Shown one piece after another: positions 22,760-31,383 of a stretch of 61,790 bases of DNA (position 1 is its first letter; the number at the start of each line of letters is the position of its first letter). Under the pieces are notes generated by a model. The model was not told the DNA's origin. It saw nothing but the letters and a program-made list of their open reading frames with translations, and did not search any database. A program made the translations under genes and the position numbers. The stretch lies in NCBI GenBank assembly GCA_947626785.1, contig CANQTO010000013.1, positions 1 through 61,790 on the forward strand, read 5' to 3'. The DNA comes from an uncultured Oscillospiraceae bacterium (GTDB taxonomy: Bacteria > Bacillota > Clostridia > Oscillospirales > Oscillospiraceae).

Positions 22760-24055
22760 TTATTTTTCGGTAGTCGAGAGAAAGGTGTCTTTCTCAAAGT
22801 AGAATCCCTGGAACAACAGAGTCTCAGCACCAGCAGCCAGATAAAACAGCCCGTGACTGTCTTTCGGTATCGTGTCGGCTATATTGGAGTTGAGCACCAT
22901 CTGGCTCAAAACCGGATCGGCCTTGCCGCAGAGCTTGTCTGTGTTCGCTTGAATTGCCGAAGGTAATTCCTGCCTGCTGGGGTTCTGCATTGAGTAAATG
23001 CTATGAATACCAACAGCGCGGCCCTTCTGTGCAATTTGAGCCAATCCTTCCAATATCTTGGATATCAGGGCTTTTTGTTCTGCGTTCTTTCCGTGGGTGT
23101 CAAGGACGGTGCTGACTTCGTCCACCATGAGGAAAATACGGGGCAAGCGTTTCCCTGTCACCTGGCGGAATTCGGAAATAGAGGTCACGCCTACTTCTCG
23201 AAACTCATTCAGCCGCCGGGCAAGTTCCTCTTGGATGTCGGCCAGATATTCACAGAGAACACCTGGATTATCCGTGAATTGCGCATCCCTGCGGATAAGG
23301 GGCATATAATCCAAGCCGCCTTTTCCGTCGTATATATAGACCTTACTTCCACGAATAATCGCTTGCATCAGCATACAGATACAGAGCGTTGTTTTATCGC
23401 CACCGCTTGCGGACGCGATCAACCAATGAGGGCAACTGTCCAAAGAAACAGTCACATCCCCGCTCAAAGAGCGGCCAAGGACAAGCATCGCATCATTTGT
23501 TCTATCCATGTGCTCCCTCGTCCATGGGATGATGCTGCCGAGAACATCATCAAAAGCCACACAACGGACAACAATTTCCTGTAAGCTGTTTCCCTGGCTG
23601 ACGCTGACAATATAGCGGTTCAAAGCCGAAGAAATGACATCTTTGTTGTCAATCCACGCCTGCCGGACAAGGCCTTTACTATGAAAGGTAAGAACTTCCA
23701 TATTGCCATCTTTTTCGCGTTTTGTAAGTTGGGGCGCTTCTCCGGCAGAGTTACACCAACCTACCCGGCAAAAATCATCATACATGCCCCAGCTTCCTCG
23801 GACATAGCCGAACGCGAACAGAAGTAGGGGCGTTAGCACAAGGAGCAAAAGCCATACAACTGTCAAAAGGAAGCCGGAGAGATATGAGGGGGAATGGTTG
23901 ACCCATATGGACAGGGCCAAGCATAGCGTACCAACACACACAGCAAAGGAGAAAAAGGCTGTCACACGGCTGAAAACGGTACAAAGGCCGTTCCAGACTG
24001 TGCGGAGAGCGAAAAGCCTCCGGGTGTTGTCGTTCAGGTTTGTTTTTTTCTTCAT
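22760..24055 (-). CDS. FtsK/SpoIIIE-like DNA translocase of the element, with altered Walker A
   Basis: A 431-aa protein. Two transmembrane helices (about 33-50 and 60-83) precede an FtsK-HerA ATPase domain: LIASASGGDKTTLC (212-225), VYIYDGKGGLDYMPL, a Walker B RIFLMVDEVSTVL and a closing GRAVGIHSIYSMQNPSR. The family Walker A would be GASGGGKTT or similar; here residue 220 is Asp (codon GAT) instead of Gly just before the lysine. This one-base change could impair ATP binding. Such proteins move element DNA during transfer or segregation. It starts 13 bp after the Rep stop and is co-transcribed with it. Confidence 0.85.
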   Translation of the reverse strand: MKKKTNLNDNTRRLFALRTVWNGLCTVFSRVTAFFSFAVCVGTLCLALSIWVNHSPSYLSGFLLTVVWLLLLVLTPLLLFAFGYVRGSWGMYDDFCRVGWCNSAGEAPQLTKREKDGNMEVLTFHSKGLVRQAWIDNKDVISSALNRYIVSVSQGNSLQEIVVRCVAFDDVLGSIIPWTREHMDRTNDAMLVLGRSLSGDVTVSLDSCPHWLIASASGGDKTTLCICMLMQAIIRGSKVYIYDGKGGLDYMPLIRRDAQFTDNPGVLCEYLADIQEELARRLNEFREVGVTSISEFRQVTGKRLPRIFLMVDEVSTVLDTHGKNAEQKALISKILEGLAQIAQKGRAVGIHSIYSMQNPSRQELPSAIQANTDKLCGKADPVLSQMVLNSNIADTIPKDSHGLFYLAAGAETLLFQGFYFEKDTFLSTTEK

Positions 24056-24067
24056 CAGAAATACCTC

Positions 24068-25048
24068 CTATTTGTATTCAGATGTTTTATGTTCAACCTG
24101 ACTGCCGTCAGGAAGAAACTCGATAATGTGGTTGATTCTCCGTAGGAACGCCCGCCAAATTTCCGGCTTGTTCCGTTGGATATCTTCGTATTGCATGGAA
24201 AGCGGAAGATTTGATGTAAAAAAGACGGTATTGAAGCACGCGATACGGTCAGAATACCTTGCAGGCAGATAAACAGGATAGCGGTCGATCCAGTTAAGCA
24301 GGGAAGTTAGACCTACGCTGTCGGTAAACTCCTCAAACACCAGTACCGGCTGCCCGTGGTAGGAATCGAACTGAACCCTGCCGCGCTCGTACTCAGTTAT
24401 TCGACATATGTCCTTTGCGGGAAAAAGATCAAAAATATATCGGGTCTTGCCAATTCCGGCAGGGCCGAAAATATAGTAGACAGTAACTTCTCGCTGCTCG
24501 TTTAAGAACTGCTCTTTATTCACGGCTTCTCTTAGCATAGCAAGTGTTTGTGCTGAGTACATAAGCCTGGGATAGCGCGTGAACATTTCAATGTCACTCA
24601 GCCCAGCGCGGATGTCAGCAAGGATAGCCTCGGCCCTTGCTCCGGGAGAATCCGCCTTATTTCCGGCTCGCGGGCCGTGTTCCTGTGGCAGTTCGCCGCC
24701 TTCTTCAAAAGTTCCCTGGACAGCGGTAAGGGCCTTTTCACTGCTTTCCCACTCGCCTGTTTTACCGATGTAGTCCCTGACCTGGACACAAGTGCCTTTC
24801 GCTGTATCGACATGGCCACCGGGAAAGTGGCGCGTGATGGTTGAAAAACGCCACGCTGATTTTCTATAGAGAAATACGTGAATGTGAGCTGTGGCTTGCT
24901 GCTGCCCGACTTCATCGGCAAGGCACCAATACTGGGCCTGTAGAGCAGAGAGAATAGCTTTTATGCTTTCGTGGGTATATCCTTTTTCGGCAGGATTGTT
25001 AATGGTCACCAGGTATTTTCGTGACATGGTGTCTTTTCTGGCCGTCAT
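24068..25048 (-). CDS. CRESS-DNA-virus-like replication initiator (HUH endonuclease + SF3 helicase)
   Basis: A 326-aa Rep. The N-terminal HUH domain has motif I KYLVTINNP, motif II HIHVFLY and motif III DYIGKTG (the catalytic Tyr and following Lys). The C-terminal superfamily 3 helicase has Walker A GPAGIGKT, Walker B VLVFEEF and motif C FFTSNLP. The stretch LLNWIDRYPVYLPAR is close in plan to circovirus Rep. It would nick a hairpin origin and start rolling-circle replication of the excised element. The start at 25048 follows AGGAGG by 7 bases; a longer reading to 25123 is unlikely. Confidence 0.88.
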   Translation of the reverse strand: MTARKDTMSRKYLVTINNPAEKGYTHESIKAILSALQAQYWCLADEVGQQQATAHIHVFLYRKSAWRFSTITRHFPGGHVDTAKGTCVQVRDYIGKTGEWESSEKALTAVQGTFEEGGELPQEHGPRAGNKADSPGARAEAILADIRAGLSDIEMFTRYPRLMYSAQTLAMLREAVNKEQFLNEQREVTVYYIFGPAGIGKTRYIFDLFPAKDICRITEYERGRVQFDSYHGQPVLVFEEFTDSVGLTSLLNWIDRYPVYLPARYSDRIACFNTVFFTSNLPLSMQYEDIQRNKPEIWRAFLRRINHIIEFLPDGSQVEHKTSEYK

Positions 25049-25189
25049 TTCGAGACCTCCTATGTGACGTGACAACAGGCCGTTAAAAGGTAATAGTAAC
25101 GGCCTGTACTTTTCCGGCAGCAAGCTGCCGGGTGCCGCGTGGGAAGCCGCTTTTTGGCGGTTCCCACCACGGCACTGCTGTTGGAAAGA
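25049..25189. other. Intergenic stretch between Rep and the 107-aa gene
   Basis: Holds the Rep ribosome site. An imperfect inverted repeat (CGGCAGCAAGCTGCCG, about 25112-25127) may be a weak hairpin. No gene is seen. Confidence 0.4.
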
Positions 25190-25513
25190 TCAATCTTTCC
25201 CGTTGATAGCCCGTATCCCCGTGGCGCTGGCGGTGAGGGCCATGCGGCCGTTGATGTTGACATACGGGTGTACCCGCAGCCCTTCAAAAGCCACATAGAC
25301 AGGCTGCTCAAATGCCGGAGCGTCCATCAACTGCTGGCCTGCGATTTTAACGCAGAGCTTCTCCATGCTCAGAGCTGGCACGCACACAGCATAGCGGAAG
25401 CCAACCGGCTCAGCCATTCGGGTGCTGCCAGAATAATAATTTGGAGTCACGTCAACCAGCAGAAACTTGTTCCCCAGGCATTCGGGCGCGAGATAAAGGT
25501 TTTTGGTGTTCAT
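25190..25513 (-). CDS. Small conserved-type element protein
   Basis: A 107-aa protein with a strong ribosome site (AGGAGGTTCTATCT-ATG). It is predicted mainly beta (LYLAPECLGNKFLLVDVTPNYYSG, GFRYAVCVPAL, VYVAFEGLRVHPYVNINGRMAL), perhaps a small OB- or barrel-type fold. Its place just upstream of a Rep gene recalls the small DUF961-type genes of Tn916-like elements, but I cannot confirm membership. It is co-oriented with Rep and FtsK-like genes. Confidence 0.55.
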   Translation of the reverse strand: MNTKNLYLAPECLGNKFLLVDVTPNYYSGSTRMAEPVGFRYAVCVPALSMEKLCVKIAGQQLMDAPAFEQPVYVAFEGLRVHPYVNINGRMALTASATGIRAINGKD

Positions 25514-25557
25514 AGATAGAACCTCCTAAATGTAAGTAGGGGTCTGCGAGCATCTTT

Positions 25558-25634
25558 GCCCCTCTACCATATAAGCAAAAAAGTAAACATCCCGTGGCCC
25601 CTCTACTATATAGGCAAAAAAGTAAACATGCCGT
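25558..25634. repeat. Two direct repeats of about 37 bp, period 39 bp
   Basis: Copies at 25558-25594 and 25597-25634 (GCCCCTCTACCATATAAGC... and GCCCCTCTACTATATAGGC..., both continuing AAAAAAGTAAACAT). They lie upstream of the 107-aa and Rep genes on the minus strand, so they may be regulator or Rep binding sites (iterons) or overlapping promoters. Confidence 0.7.
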
Positions 25635-25665
25635 TTTAAGCGTTTGATCTTTAGGTATAAAACCA

Positions 25666-25697
25666 ACCAGGGGTACCAAATAAATGGTACCCCTGGT
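25666..25697 (-). terminator. Hairpin after the sigma-like gene
   Basis: ACCAGGGGTACCA / TGGTACCCCTGGT with a 6-nt loop, immediately downstream of the sigma-like gene. On the minus strand it is followed by TTTTATACC. Confidence 0.7.
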
Positions 25698-25720
25698 CAG
25701 ACCTCAGCAGATGTGCCGCT

Positions 25721-26245
25721 TCAAATGCGGATGCCCTGCTCCTTCAGCATGGATCTGAGCTTACATTCGTAGCGTTTCACCCGCTGGGACACGGCCGATT
25801 TAGTAACCCCGAACTCGCGCCCGATTGCCTCAAAGGTCTGGCCTTCTTCATACCTCATGCGGAAAATCGTCGCTACGGGCTCTGGTAGCTGCTCCAGCCA
25901 CAAGCCAACAGCAGCTTTTCCAGCTTCCATCCGGCCATAATAGACACGGTGGGCGGGGTTAGGGAGCTCATCCACAGGGTCAGGGCTTTCTTCGGGGTCC
26001 TGAGAATGTGCCAACTTGGCACATTCAAAAGCCTGAGACCGATGCCGCCTCTCCCTGGCTTCAAGCTTCCGCTCCTCAGCCTCAAGCTGGTTGAGAAGTT
26101 GGATGAGCTCTGGTGTCACACCGTCACAGCCCGCTCTCAACACATCGTAGGGCGGCGCATCGTCGGGCGGAATAAACCCTTGCCTCTCGACATACATGTT
26201 GTAGTCAAACGTATTGCCCTCGAAACTTTTGTCATTGGTTTTCAT
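25721..26245 (-). CDS. Sigma-70 region 4-like transcription factor of the element
   Basis: A 174-aa protein. The C-terminal 60 residues form a helix-turn-helix of sigma region 4 type: LPEPVATIFRMRYEEGQTFEAIGREFGVTKSAVSQRVKRYECKL. The middle (about 70-115) is Glu-rich and helical. There is no clear region 2, so it is either a sigma-like regulator or an ArpU/phage-type activator. The ATG at 26245 has GGAAAGG upstream; an in-frame start at 26377 is less likely. It is co-oriented with Rep and probably controls it. Confidence 0.75.
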   Translation of the reverse strand: MKTNDKSFEGNTFDYNMYVERQGFIPPDDAPPYDVLRAGCDGVTPELIQLLNQLEAEERKLEARERRHRSQAFECAKLAHSQDPEESPDPVDELPNPAHRVYYGRMEAGKAAVGLWLEQLPEPVATIFRMRYEEGQTFEAIGREFGVTKSAVSQRVKRYECKLRSMLKEQGIRI

Positions 26246-27183
26246 AGAAACCCTTTCCGCGACAGGAAAGGAAAACGAAGCAAAAGACGAGGGTGAACAA
26301 CATATCTTGGTGGCAGCTACAGTCTCTTGCACGTTTTCTCCTTCGACTGTAGCTCCACTGAATGGGGTGGTACCCAAATTATTTCATGCGTTTGAAAACG
26401 CATGAATATGCGCAGAGATAGTGCTTTCTGCGCATATTCATACGATTTCCGCGTTAAATGGGCACAAAAAAAGAGCAATGATTCTCTACCTAAGTAGAGT
26501 CATTACTCATTTAGCTGCGATATTTCTTCCAAGAGGGTAGATTAGGATATACTACGCCCTTGGGGCCGGGCCAAGCTTTTTTTGACTTCTTGCGGGCCAG
26601 GCAATAGGTGCCCTGTTACGCCATGCGTACTCCTACTGCCTGCTCGGTACTACTAAAATTTTTTAAGCATTATTATAAGCTACCGTGCCCGGCTTATAAT
26701 AATCTCGCGTCAGATGCACAAATAACGTACTCTGACAGCGAATGGGAACTCGCATCCCTGCGCTGGGTAAGGGCGACTAATCTTCTTGCCGATATAGCCA
26801 CAGCTACCCTTGTGCTACACGCACGACTGTGGCTTCCAGGTATACTCTGGGGGAATAATACAATTCAAAGCTCGGGTTATACCTTCCAGCGGCCCCGAAC
26901 TCCCCGGCGCAGCGCGATTTGTGCCACGCATAAATAAATGAAATGAAAGGCAGATTCCAACCTTGCCTCATCGTTCAGCTATTTATATCACGTTTTCCCA
27001 TCGCCGTCAAGCAATTTGCGAAAGTCGGTTTTCCTTTGCCTGCGGCGCATAGGATTGAGTGAGGGTGAACCTCTTGGAGATGTAGTCATGTTCCGTCCCT
27101 TTGTTGATACAGTCGCTTGCCGTTTTATCATGGAAAGCTCGGTTGATGGTTGAGGCCGGGCGAGCATAAATTCACTCCAGACC
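26246..27183. other. 938-bp non-coding region with many hairpins (candidate origin or structured RNA)
   Basis: No credible gene. Inverted repeats seen: 26315-26324/26345-26354 (AGCTACAGTC); 26383-26406 (TTCATGCGTTT, 2-nt loop); 26406-26437 (ATATGCGCAGA); a hairpin near 26471-26510; 26669-26703 (ATTATTATAAGC, perfect 12 bp, 11-nt loop); 26796-26834 (AGCCACAG with inner GTGC/GCAC). A HUH Rep needs a hairpin origin and this region is the natural place for it. A large structured RNA is the alternative for 26600-26900. The last 190 bp (26990-27180) hold only weak frames. Confidence 0.55.
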
Positions 27184-27217
27184 ATAAAAAAAGAGAACCG
27201 GCCGAAGTCGGTTCTCT
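27184..27217 (-). terminator. Terminator of the lipoprotein gene
   Basis: AGAGAACCG / CGGTTCTCT with an 8-nt loop, followed on the minus strand by a run of seven T. Confidence 0.85.
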
Positions 27218-27237
27218 AAAGGTTATCCGGTTAGTTG

Positions 27238-27951
27238 CTACTGAGTGGCCCCACAGGTACGGCATTTAGTAACCGTATGGGTCTGAGCAGGAGTTCCTTC
27301 AACCCAATGCTGGTTTGAGCGAAGGTCTGTGCTAAATCCACCGTGTTCGACTATCCCGTTGGCGACAGCATGTGCCTCAAATGCTTCGTAAGAAGTAAAC
27401 TCTGCCCCACAGCCGTTACATACCATTACTGTATACGATCCCCCTTCAAAATGGCCTTCTGTTGCCGGCACATCAACAACTTCCTCGGTGTACCACTCAT
27501 GCACGTGCAGAGTAGGTGTGGGAGCCGCAGGCGTGGGCGTCGGATCGGCCGGTTTCACCGGTCCCTGCGTCGGGTTCGGGGTTGCAGGCGCAGGTGTGGT
27601 AAATGGGGTCGGGATGGGCGTCGGCACCGGAGTCGGCGTAGGCTTAGAGGGCTTCTGTGTCGGCACCGGCGTGGGAGTGGGCGTAGGCGTCGGTGCAGGA
27701 GTGTTATCCGGGGTCTGGGTAGCCTCAGCCGTTGGAGCGGTACTTGGAGTTGGGGCAGGCTTCACCGTGGGACTGGGCTTTACAGTGGCGCTGGGCTTGG
27801 GTGTTGCAGTGCTGGGGCTTGTGCTCACGGCGGGGGGCAAGCTCGGAGAAGCTTCCGCATCCTCACCGAAATTTGCGCCGCAGCTTAATGAGCCGAGCAT
27901 AAGAGCCAACACAAAGATAACCGACAAAGCGATTTTAAGCTTTTTCATCAT
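27238..27951 (-). CDS. Lipoprotein with long Pro/Thr-rich linker and C-terminal Cys/His module
   Basis: A 237-aa secreted lipoprotein. The signal peptide MMKKLKIALSVIFVLALMLG ends with the lipobox LGSLSC, lipidated Cys at about 24. Residues about 35-165 are a low-complexity TPTPTP/KPSPT linker, encoded by imperfect GT-rich repeats. The end holds two Cys pairs, MVCNGCGAEF and KCRTCGATQ, spaced around His residues and probably metal-binding. The ribosome site is GGAGGAG. Such stalked domains usually display a binding module on the surface. Why a small element carries it (entry exclusion, adhesion) is open. Confidence 0.75.
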   Translation of the reverse strand: MMKKLKIALSVIFVLALMLGSLSCGANFGEDAEASPSLPPAVSTSPSTATPKPSATVKPSPTVKPAPTPSTAPTAEATQTPDNTPAPTPTPTPTPVPTQKPSKPTPTPVPTPIPTPFTTPAPATPNPTQGPVKPADPTPTPAAPTPTLHVHEWYTEEVVDVPATEGHFEGGSYTVMVCNGCGAEFTSYEAFEAHAVANGIVEHGGFSTDLRSNQHWVEGTPAQTHTVTKCRTCGATQ

Positions 27952-27972
27952 TCTCTCCTCCACATAAAAAAA

Positions 27973-27994
27973 GTGCGCGGCCGGAGCCGCGCAC
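27973..27994. terminator. GC-rich hairpin upstream of the lipoprotein gene
   Basis: GTGCGCGGC / GCCGCGCAC with a 4-nt loop and A-runs on both sides, so it can act as a terminator on either strand. It could also regulate the lipoprotein transcript, since it lies 22 bp before its start. Confidence 0.6.
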
Positions 27995-28033
27995 GAAAAA
28001 CGCATTGCTCCATTTGCTGCGACACAAATCTTT

Positions 28034-28113
28034 GTTTATCTCAAACGAGAACACAAAAGAAGGAGAATACGTTTTTACCAAAATTGGTAAAATACTCTCC
28101 GTTTGAGATAAAC
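28034..28113. repeat. Nested inverted repeat
   Basis: The outer arms GTTTATCTCAAACG (28034-28047) and CGTTTGAGATAAAC (28100-28113) are perfect over 14 bp and continue imperfectly outward to GCGACA / TGTCGC. Inside is TTTTACCAA-AA-TTGGTAAAA. The unit is a good candidate for a recombinase or Rep binding site. Confidence 0.7.
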
Positions 28114-28240
28114 AAGATTCAGATTTATGTCGCAAGGCTATTGTAACATCTGGAAGGAGAAAAGGCAATAGTAAATCAGCACACCGTAGCACCGTAGATC
28201 GTATGGTGTAAAAAATATAATTGATTATAATAGATAAATG

Positions 28241-28323
28241 ACAACAGCCCTTTGTCAACCGGACTTTCGCGGCATAAAACAGTTTGCGGACTGATTTATT
28301 CCACGTTCCAGTTGACAAAGGGC
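28241..28323. repeat. 13-bp inverted repeat upstream of the serine recombinase
   Basis: GCCCTTTGTCAAC (28247-28259) and GTTGACAAAGGGC (28311-28323) enclose 51 bp. GACAAC/GTTGTC extends the similarity outward with a 3-bp offset. It may be a recombinase site or a regulatory site for its gene. Confidence 0.6.
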
Positions 28324-28387
28324 TTGGTTGTCATTTCCCTTGCAGTTAAGTGAAATCTAACGATTTCAATGCCCAAAAAGGGCCACT

Positions 28388-28401
28388 TGCCTTTATAGGC
28401 T
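28388..28401. repeat. 14-bp repeat shared with 22568-22581
   Basis: TGCCTTTATAGGCT occurs here, 50 bp before the recombinase gene, and at 22568-22581 near the other end of the element, in the same orientation. A protein-binding site at both ends is possible. Confidence 0.5.
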
Positions 28402-28450
28402 GAGAGCACTATAATAATTAAAAAAATACTATGTAAAGCGGGGAAATAAG

Positions 28451-29951
<1,501 letters not shown>

Positions 29952-29970
29952 ATATTTTGTTAGCCTGGAT

Positions 29971-29999
29971 ATACTACCACAACATAGGCGGGAAGTCAA
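29971..29999 (-). promoter_or_regulatory. Promoter of tRNA-fMet
   Basis: On the minus strand TTGACT (29999-29994), 17-bp spacer, TAGTAT (29976-29971), about 20 bp before the tRNA 5' end. Confidence 0.75.
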
Positions 30000-30049
30000 G
30001 ACTTAATTGAAAATTTTTTGCCCGCGCTTTCTCTAATCGCTGAAAAGCC

Positions 30050-30079
30050 TTGACAAAGAGGGGGAGCAGGTGTTATCTT
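30050..30079 (+). promoter_or_regulatory. Promoter of the sdpR-like operon
   Basis: TTGACA (30050-30055) and TATCTT (30074-30079) with an 18-bp spacer (17 bp if TTATCT is used). Confidence 0.65.
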
Positions 30080-30105
30080 ATATTTAGATGAATATCTAAA
30101 TATAA
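30078..30105 (+). promoter_or_regulatory. Probable SdpR-type operator
   Basis: A perfect 12-bp inverted repeat TTATATTTAGAT / ATCTAAATATAA with a 4-bp spacer. It overlaps the -10 element and transcription start of the operon, as expected for autorepression by the ArsR-fold regulator encoded just downstream. Confidence 0.7.
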
Positions 30106-30118
30106 GGAAGCGAATGTA

Positions 30119-30478
30119 ATGAGCCTGCAAAATACCCTCCACGCGCTGGCGGACCCGGGGCGGCGGAAGATCCTGGACCTGCTGAAGAAGGGGCGGCTGC
30201 CGGCGGGGGAGATCGCCGCCCAGCTGCCTATGACCGGGGCCACGGTGTCCCACCATCTGGCGGTGCTGCGGGAGGCGGACCTGGTCTTTGCCCAGAAGGA
30301 GGGCCGGTCCATCTACTATGAGTTGAACGCGTCTGTGCTGGAGGAGATCCTTCTGTGGATCGCGGAGCTGAGAGGAGAAAACCATGCTGAAAAACAACCG
30401 GAAGCGGATCATCCTGACCTCGCTGGTGATCCTGCTGCCCCTGCTGGCGGGGCTCGTGCTGTGGGACCGCCTGCCTGA
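30119..30478 (+). CDS. ArsR-fold (SdpR-like) transcriptional repressor
   Basis: A 119-aa winged-helix regulator of ArsR/SdpR type: HALADPGRRKILDLLKKGRLPAGEIAAQLPMTGATVSHHLAVLREADLV is the typical DNA-binding domain, followed by KEGRSIYYELN. Metal-binding Cys residues of ArsR proteins are missing, which fits SdpR. The C-terminus after LRGEN (about 83) is an unusual Pro/Ala tail caused by a 95-bp overlap with the SdpI-like gene; the family normally ends near residue 90. The operator lies just upstream. Confidence 0.85.
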   Translation: MSLQNTLHALADPGRRKILDLLKKGRLPAGEIAAQLPMTGATVSHHLAVLREADLVFAQKEGRSIYYELNASVLEEILLWIAELRGENHAEKQPEADHPDLAGDPAAPAGGARAVGPPA

Positions 30479-31019
30479 GAGCGTCGCCATCCACTTTGGC
30501 CCGGACGGCCAGCCCGACGGCTGGAGCGGCAGGGCCTTCGCCGTGTTCTTCATACCGCTGTTTATTCTGGCGGCCCATCTGCTGGCCGTTTTTATCACCT
30601 GTTCCGACCCCAAGCGCCAAAATATCAGCGACAAGACCCTGGGCCTGGTGTTCTGGATCGCGCCGCTGTGCTCCGTTATAGCGGGTATTCTCACCTACAC
30701 CACCGCGCTGGGCCTGAGGCTGAATGTAAACGTGTTCATGCAGCTGGCGCTGGGGCTGCTGTTCGTGGTGACCGGCAATTTCCTGCCCAAGTGCCGGCAG
30801 AACTACAGCGTGGGCATCAAGACGCCCTGGACCCTCCACGACCCGGAGAACTGGAGCAGGACCCACCGCTTCGCCGGGAGGCTCTGGATCGGGGGAGGGG
30901 TCCTGCTGATCCTGGGGGCCTTTGCCGGCTCCGCCTGGCTCATGCTGGCGGTCCTGCTGACGATGGCCTTTCTGCCGCTGGTCTATTCCTACGCGCTGTA
31001 CGCCAAGAGCCGGAGGTAG
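30384..31019 (+). CDS. SdpI-family membrane protein
   Basis: A 211-aa polytopic protein of the SdpI/YhfL type with the DUF1648-like N-terminus (LPESVAIHFGPDGQPDGW) and a C-terminal GIKTPWTLHDPENWSRTHRFAGRLW motif, characteristic of SdpI. It has about six transmembrane helices. In Bacillus SdpI is the immunity and signalling partner of SdpR. It starts inside the regulator gene with GAGAGGAG as ribosome site. No SdpC-like toxin is encoded nearby. Confidence 0.85.
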   Translation: MLKNNRKRIILTSLVILLPLLAGLVLWDRLPESVAIHFGPDGQPDGWSGRAFAVFFIPLFILAAHLLAVFITCSDPKRQNISDKTLGLVFWIAPLCSVIAGILTYTTALGLRLNVNVFMQLALGLLFVVTGNFLPKCRQNYSVGIKTPWTLHDPENWSRTHRFAGRLWIGGGVLLILGAFAGSAWLMLAVLLTMAFLPLVYSYALYAKSRR

Positions 31020-31025
31020 GGAAAA

Positions 31026-31334
31026 ATGGGGATCGTGTTGGCGCTGCTGGCGCTGTTTTTGATCTTGAGCCTGGTGCTGCTGTCCGGCCGGGGAGCCTGG
31101 CTCATCGCCGGGTACAACACCATGAGCCCGGAAGAGAAAGCCCGGTACGATGAAAAGGCGCTCTGCCGGAGCACAGGCTGGATGCTGCTGGCCATGACGG
31201 CCTGTTGGGGCCTGCTCTGCCTGGGGCTCGCGCTGGACATCGTGTTGCTCCAGGGCCTGGGGATGCTCCTGTTCTTGGCCAGCGCCCTGATCGGCTGCGT
31301 TACTCTCAATCGCAGCACAAAGATACGGAAATAA
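31026..31334 (+). CDS. DUF3784-type small membrane protein
   Basis: A 102-aa protein with about three hydrophobic helices and the motif AGYNTMSPEEKARYDEKALCR between the first and second, which is the signature of DUF3784 proteins. The function is unknown. They often neighbour SdpI-like genes, as here (6 bp after SdpI), and are probably part of the same operon. Confidence 0.85.
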   Translation: MGIVLALLALFLILSLVLLSGRGAWLIAGYNTMSPEEKARYDEKALCRSTGWMLLAMTACWGLLCLGLALDIVLLQGLGMLLFLASALIGCVTLNRSTKIRK

Positions 31335-31374
31335 CGAAAACAGCGAGTCTGGATTGCCAGACTCGCTGTTTTCG
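31335..31374. terminator. Bidirectional terminator
   Basis: An 18-bp stem CGAAAACAGCGAGTCTGG / CCAGACTCGCTGTTTTCG with a 4-nt loop between convergent operons, with T-rich sequence after it. Confidence 0.88.
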
Positions 31375-31383
31375 TTGACTTTT

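Noticed and set aside
26988-27185. 65-codon minus-strand frame as a gene
   Set aside because: No ribosome site, no recognisable motif, low-complexity basic composition; left as non-coding.
27343-27967. Gly/Val-rich and Arg-rich open frames opposite the lipoprotein
   Set aside because: They are the complement of the TPTP repeat linker; no start signals.
30001-30118. Region after tRNA-fMet as a second attachment site
   Set aside because: No further copy of the 16-bp repeat; the sequence is explained by the sdpR promoter and operator.
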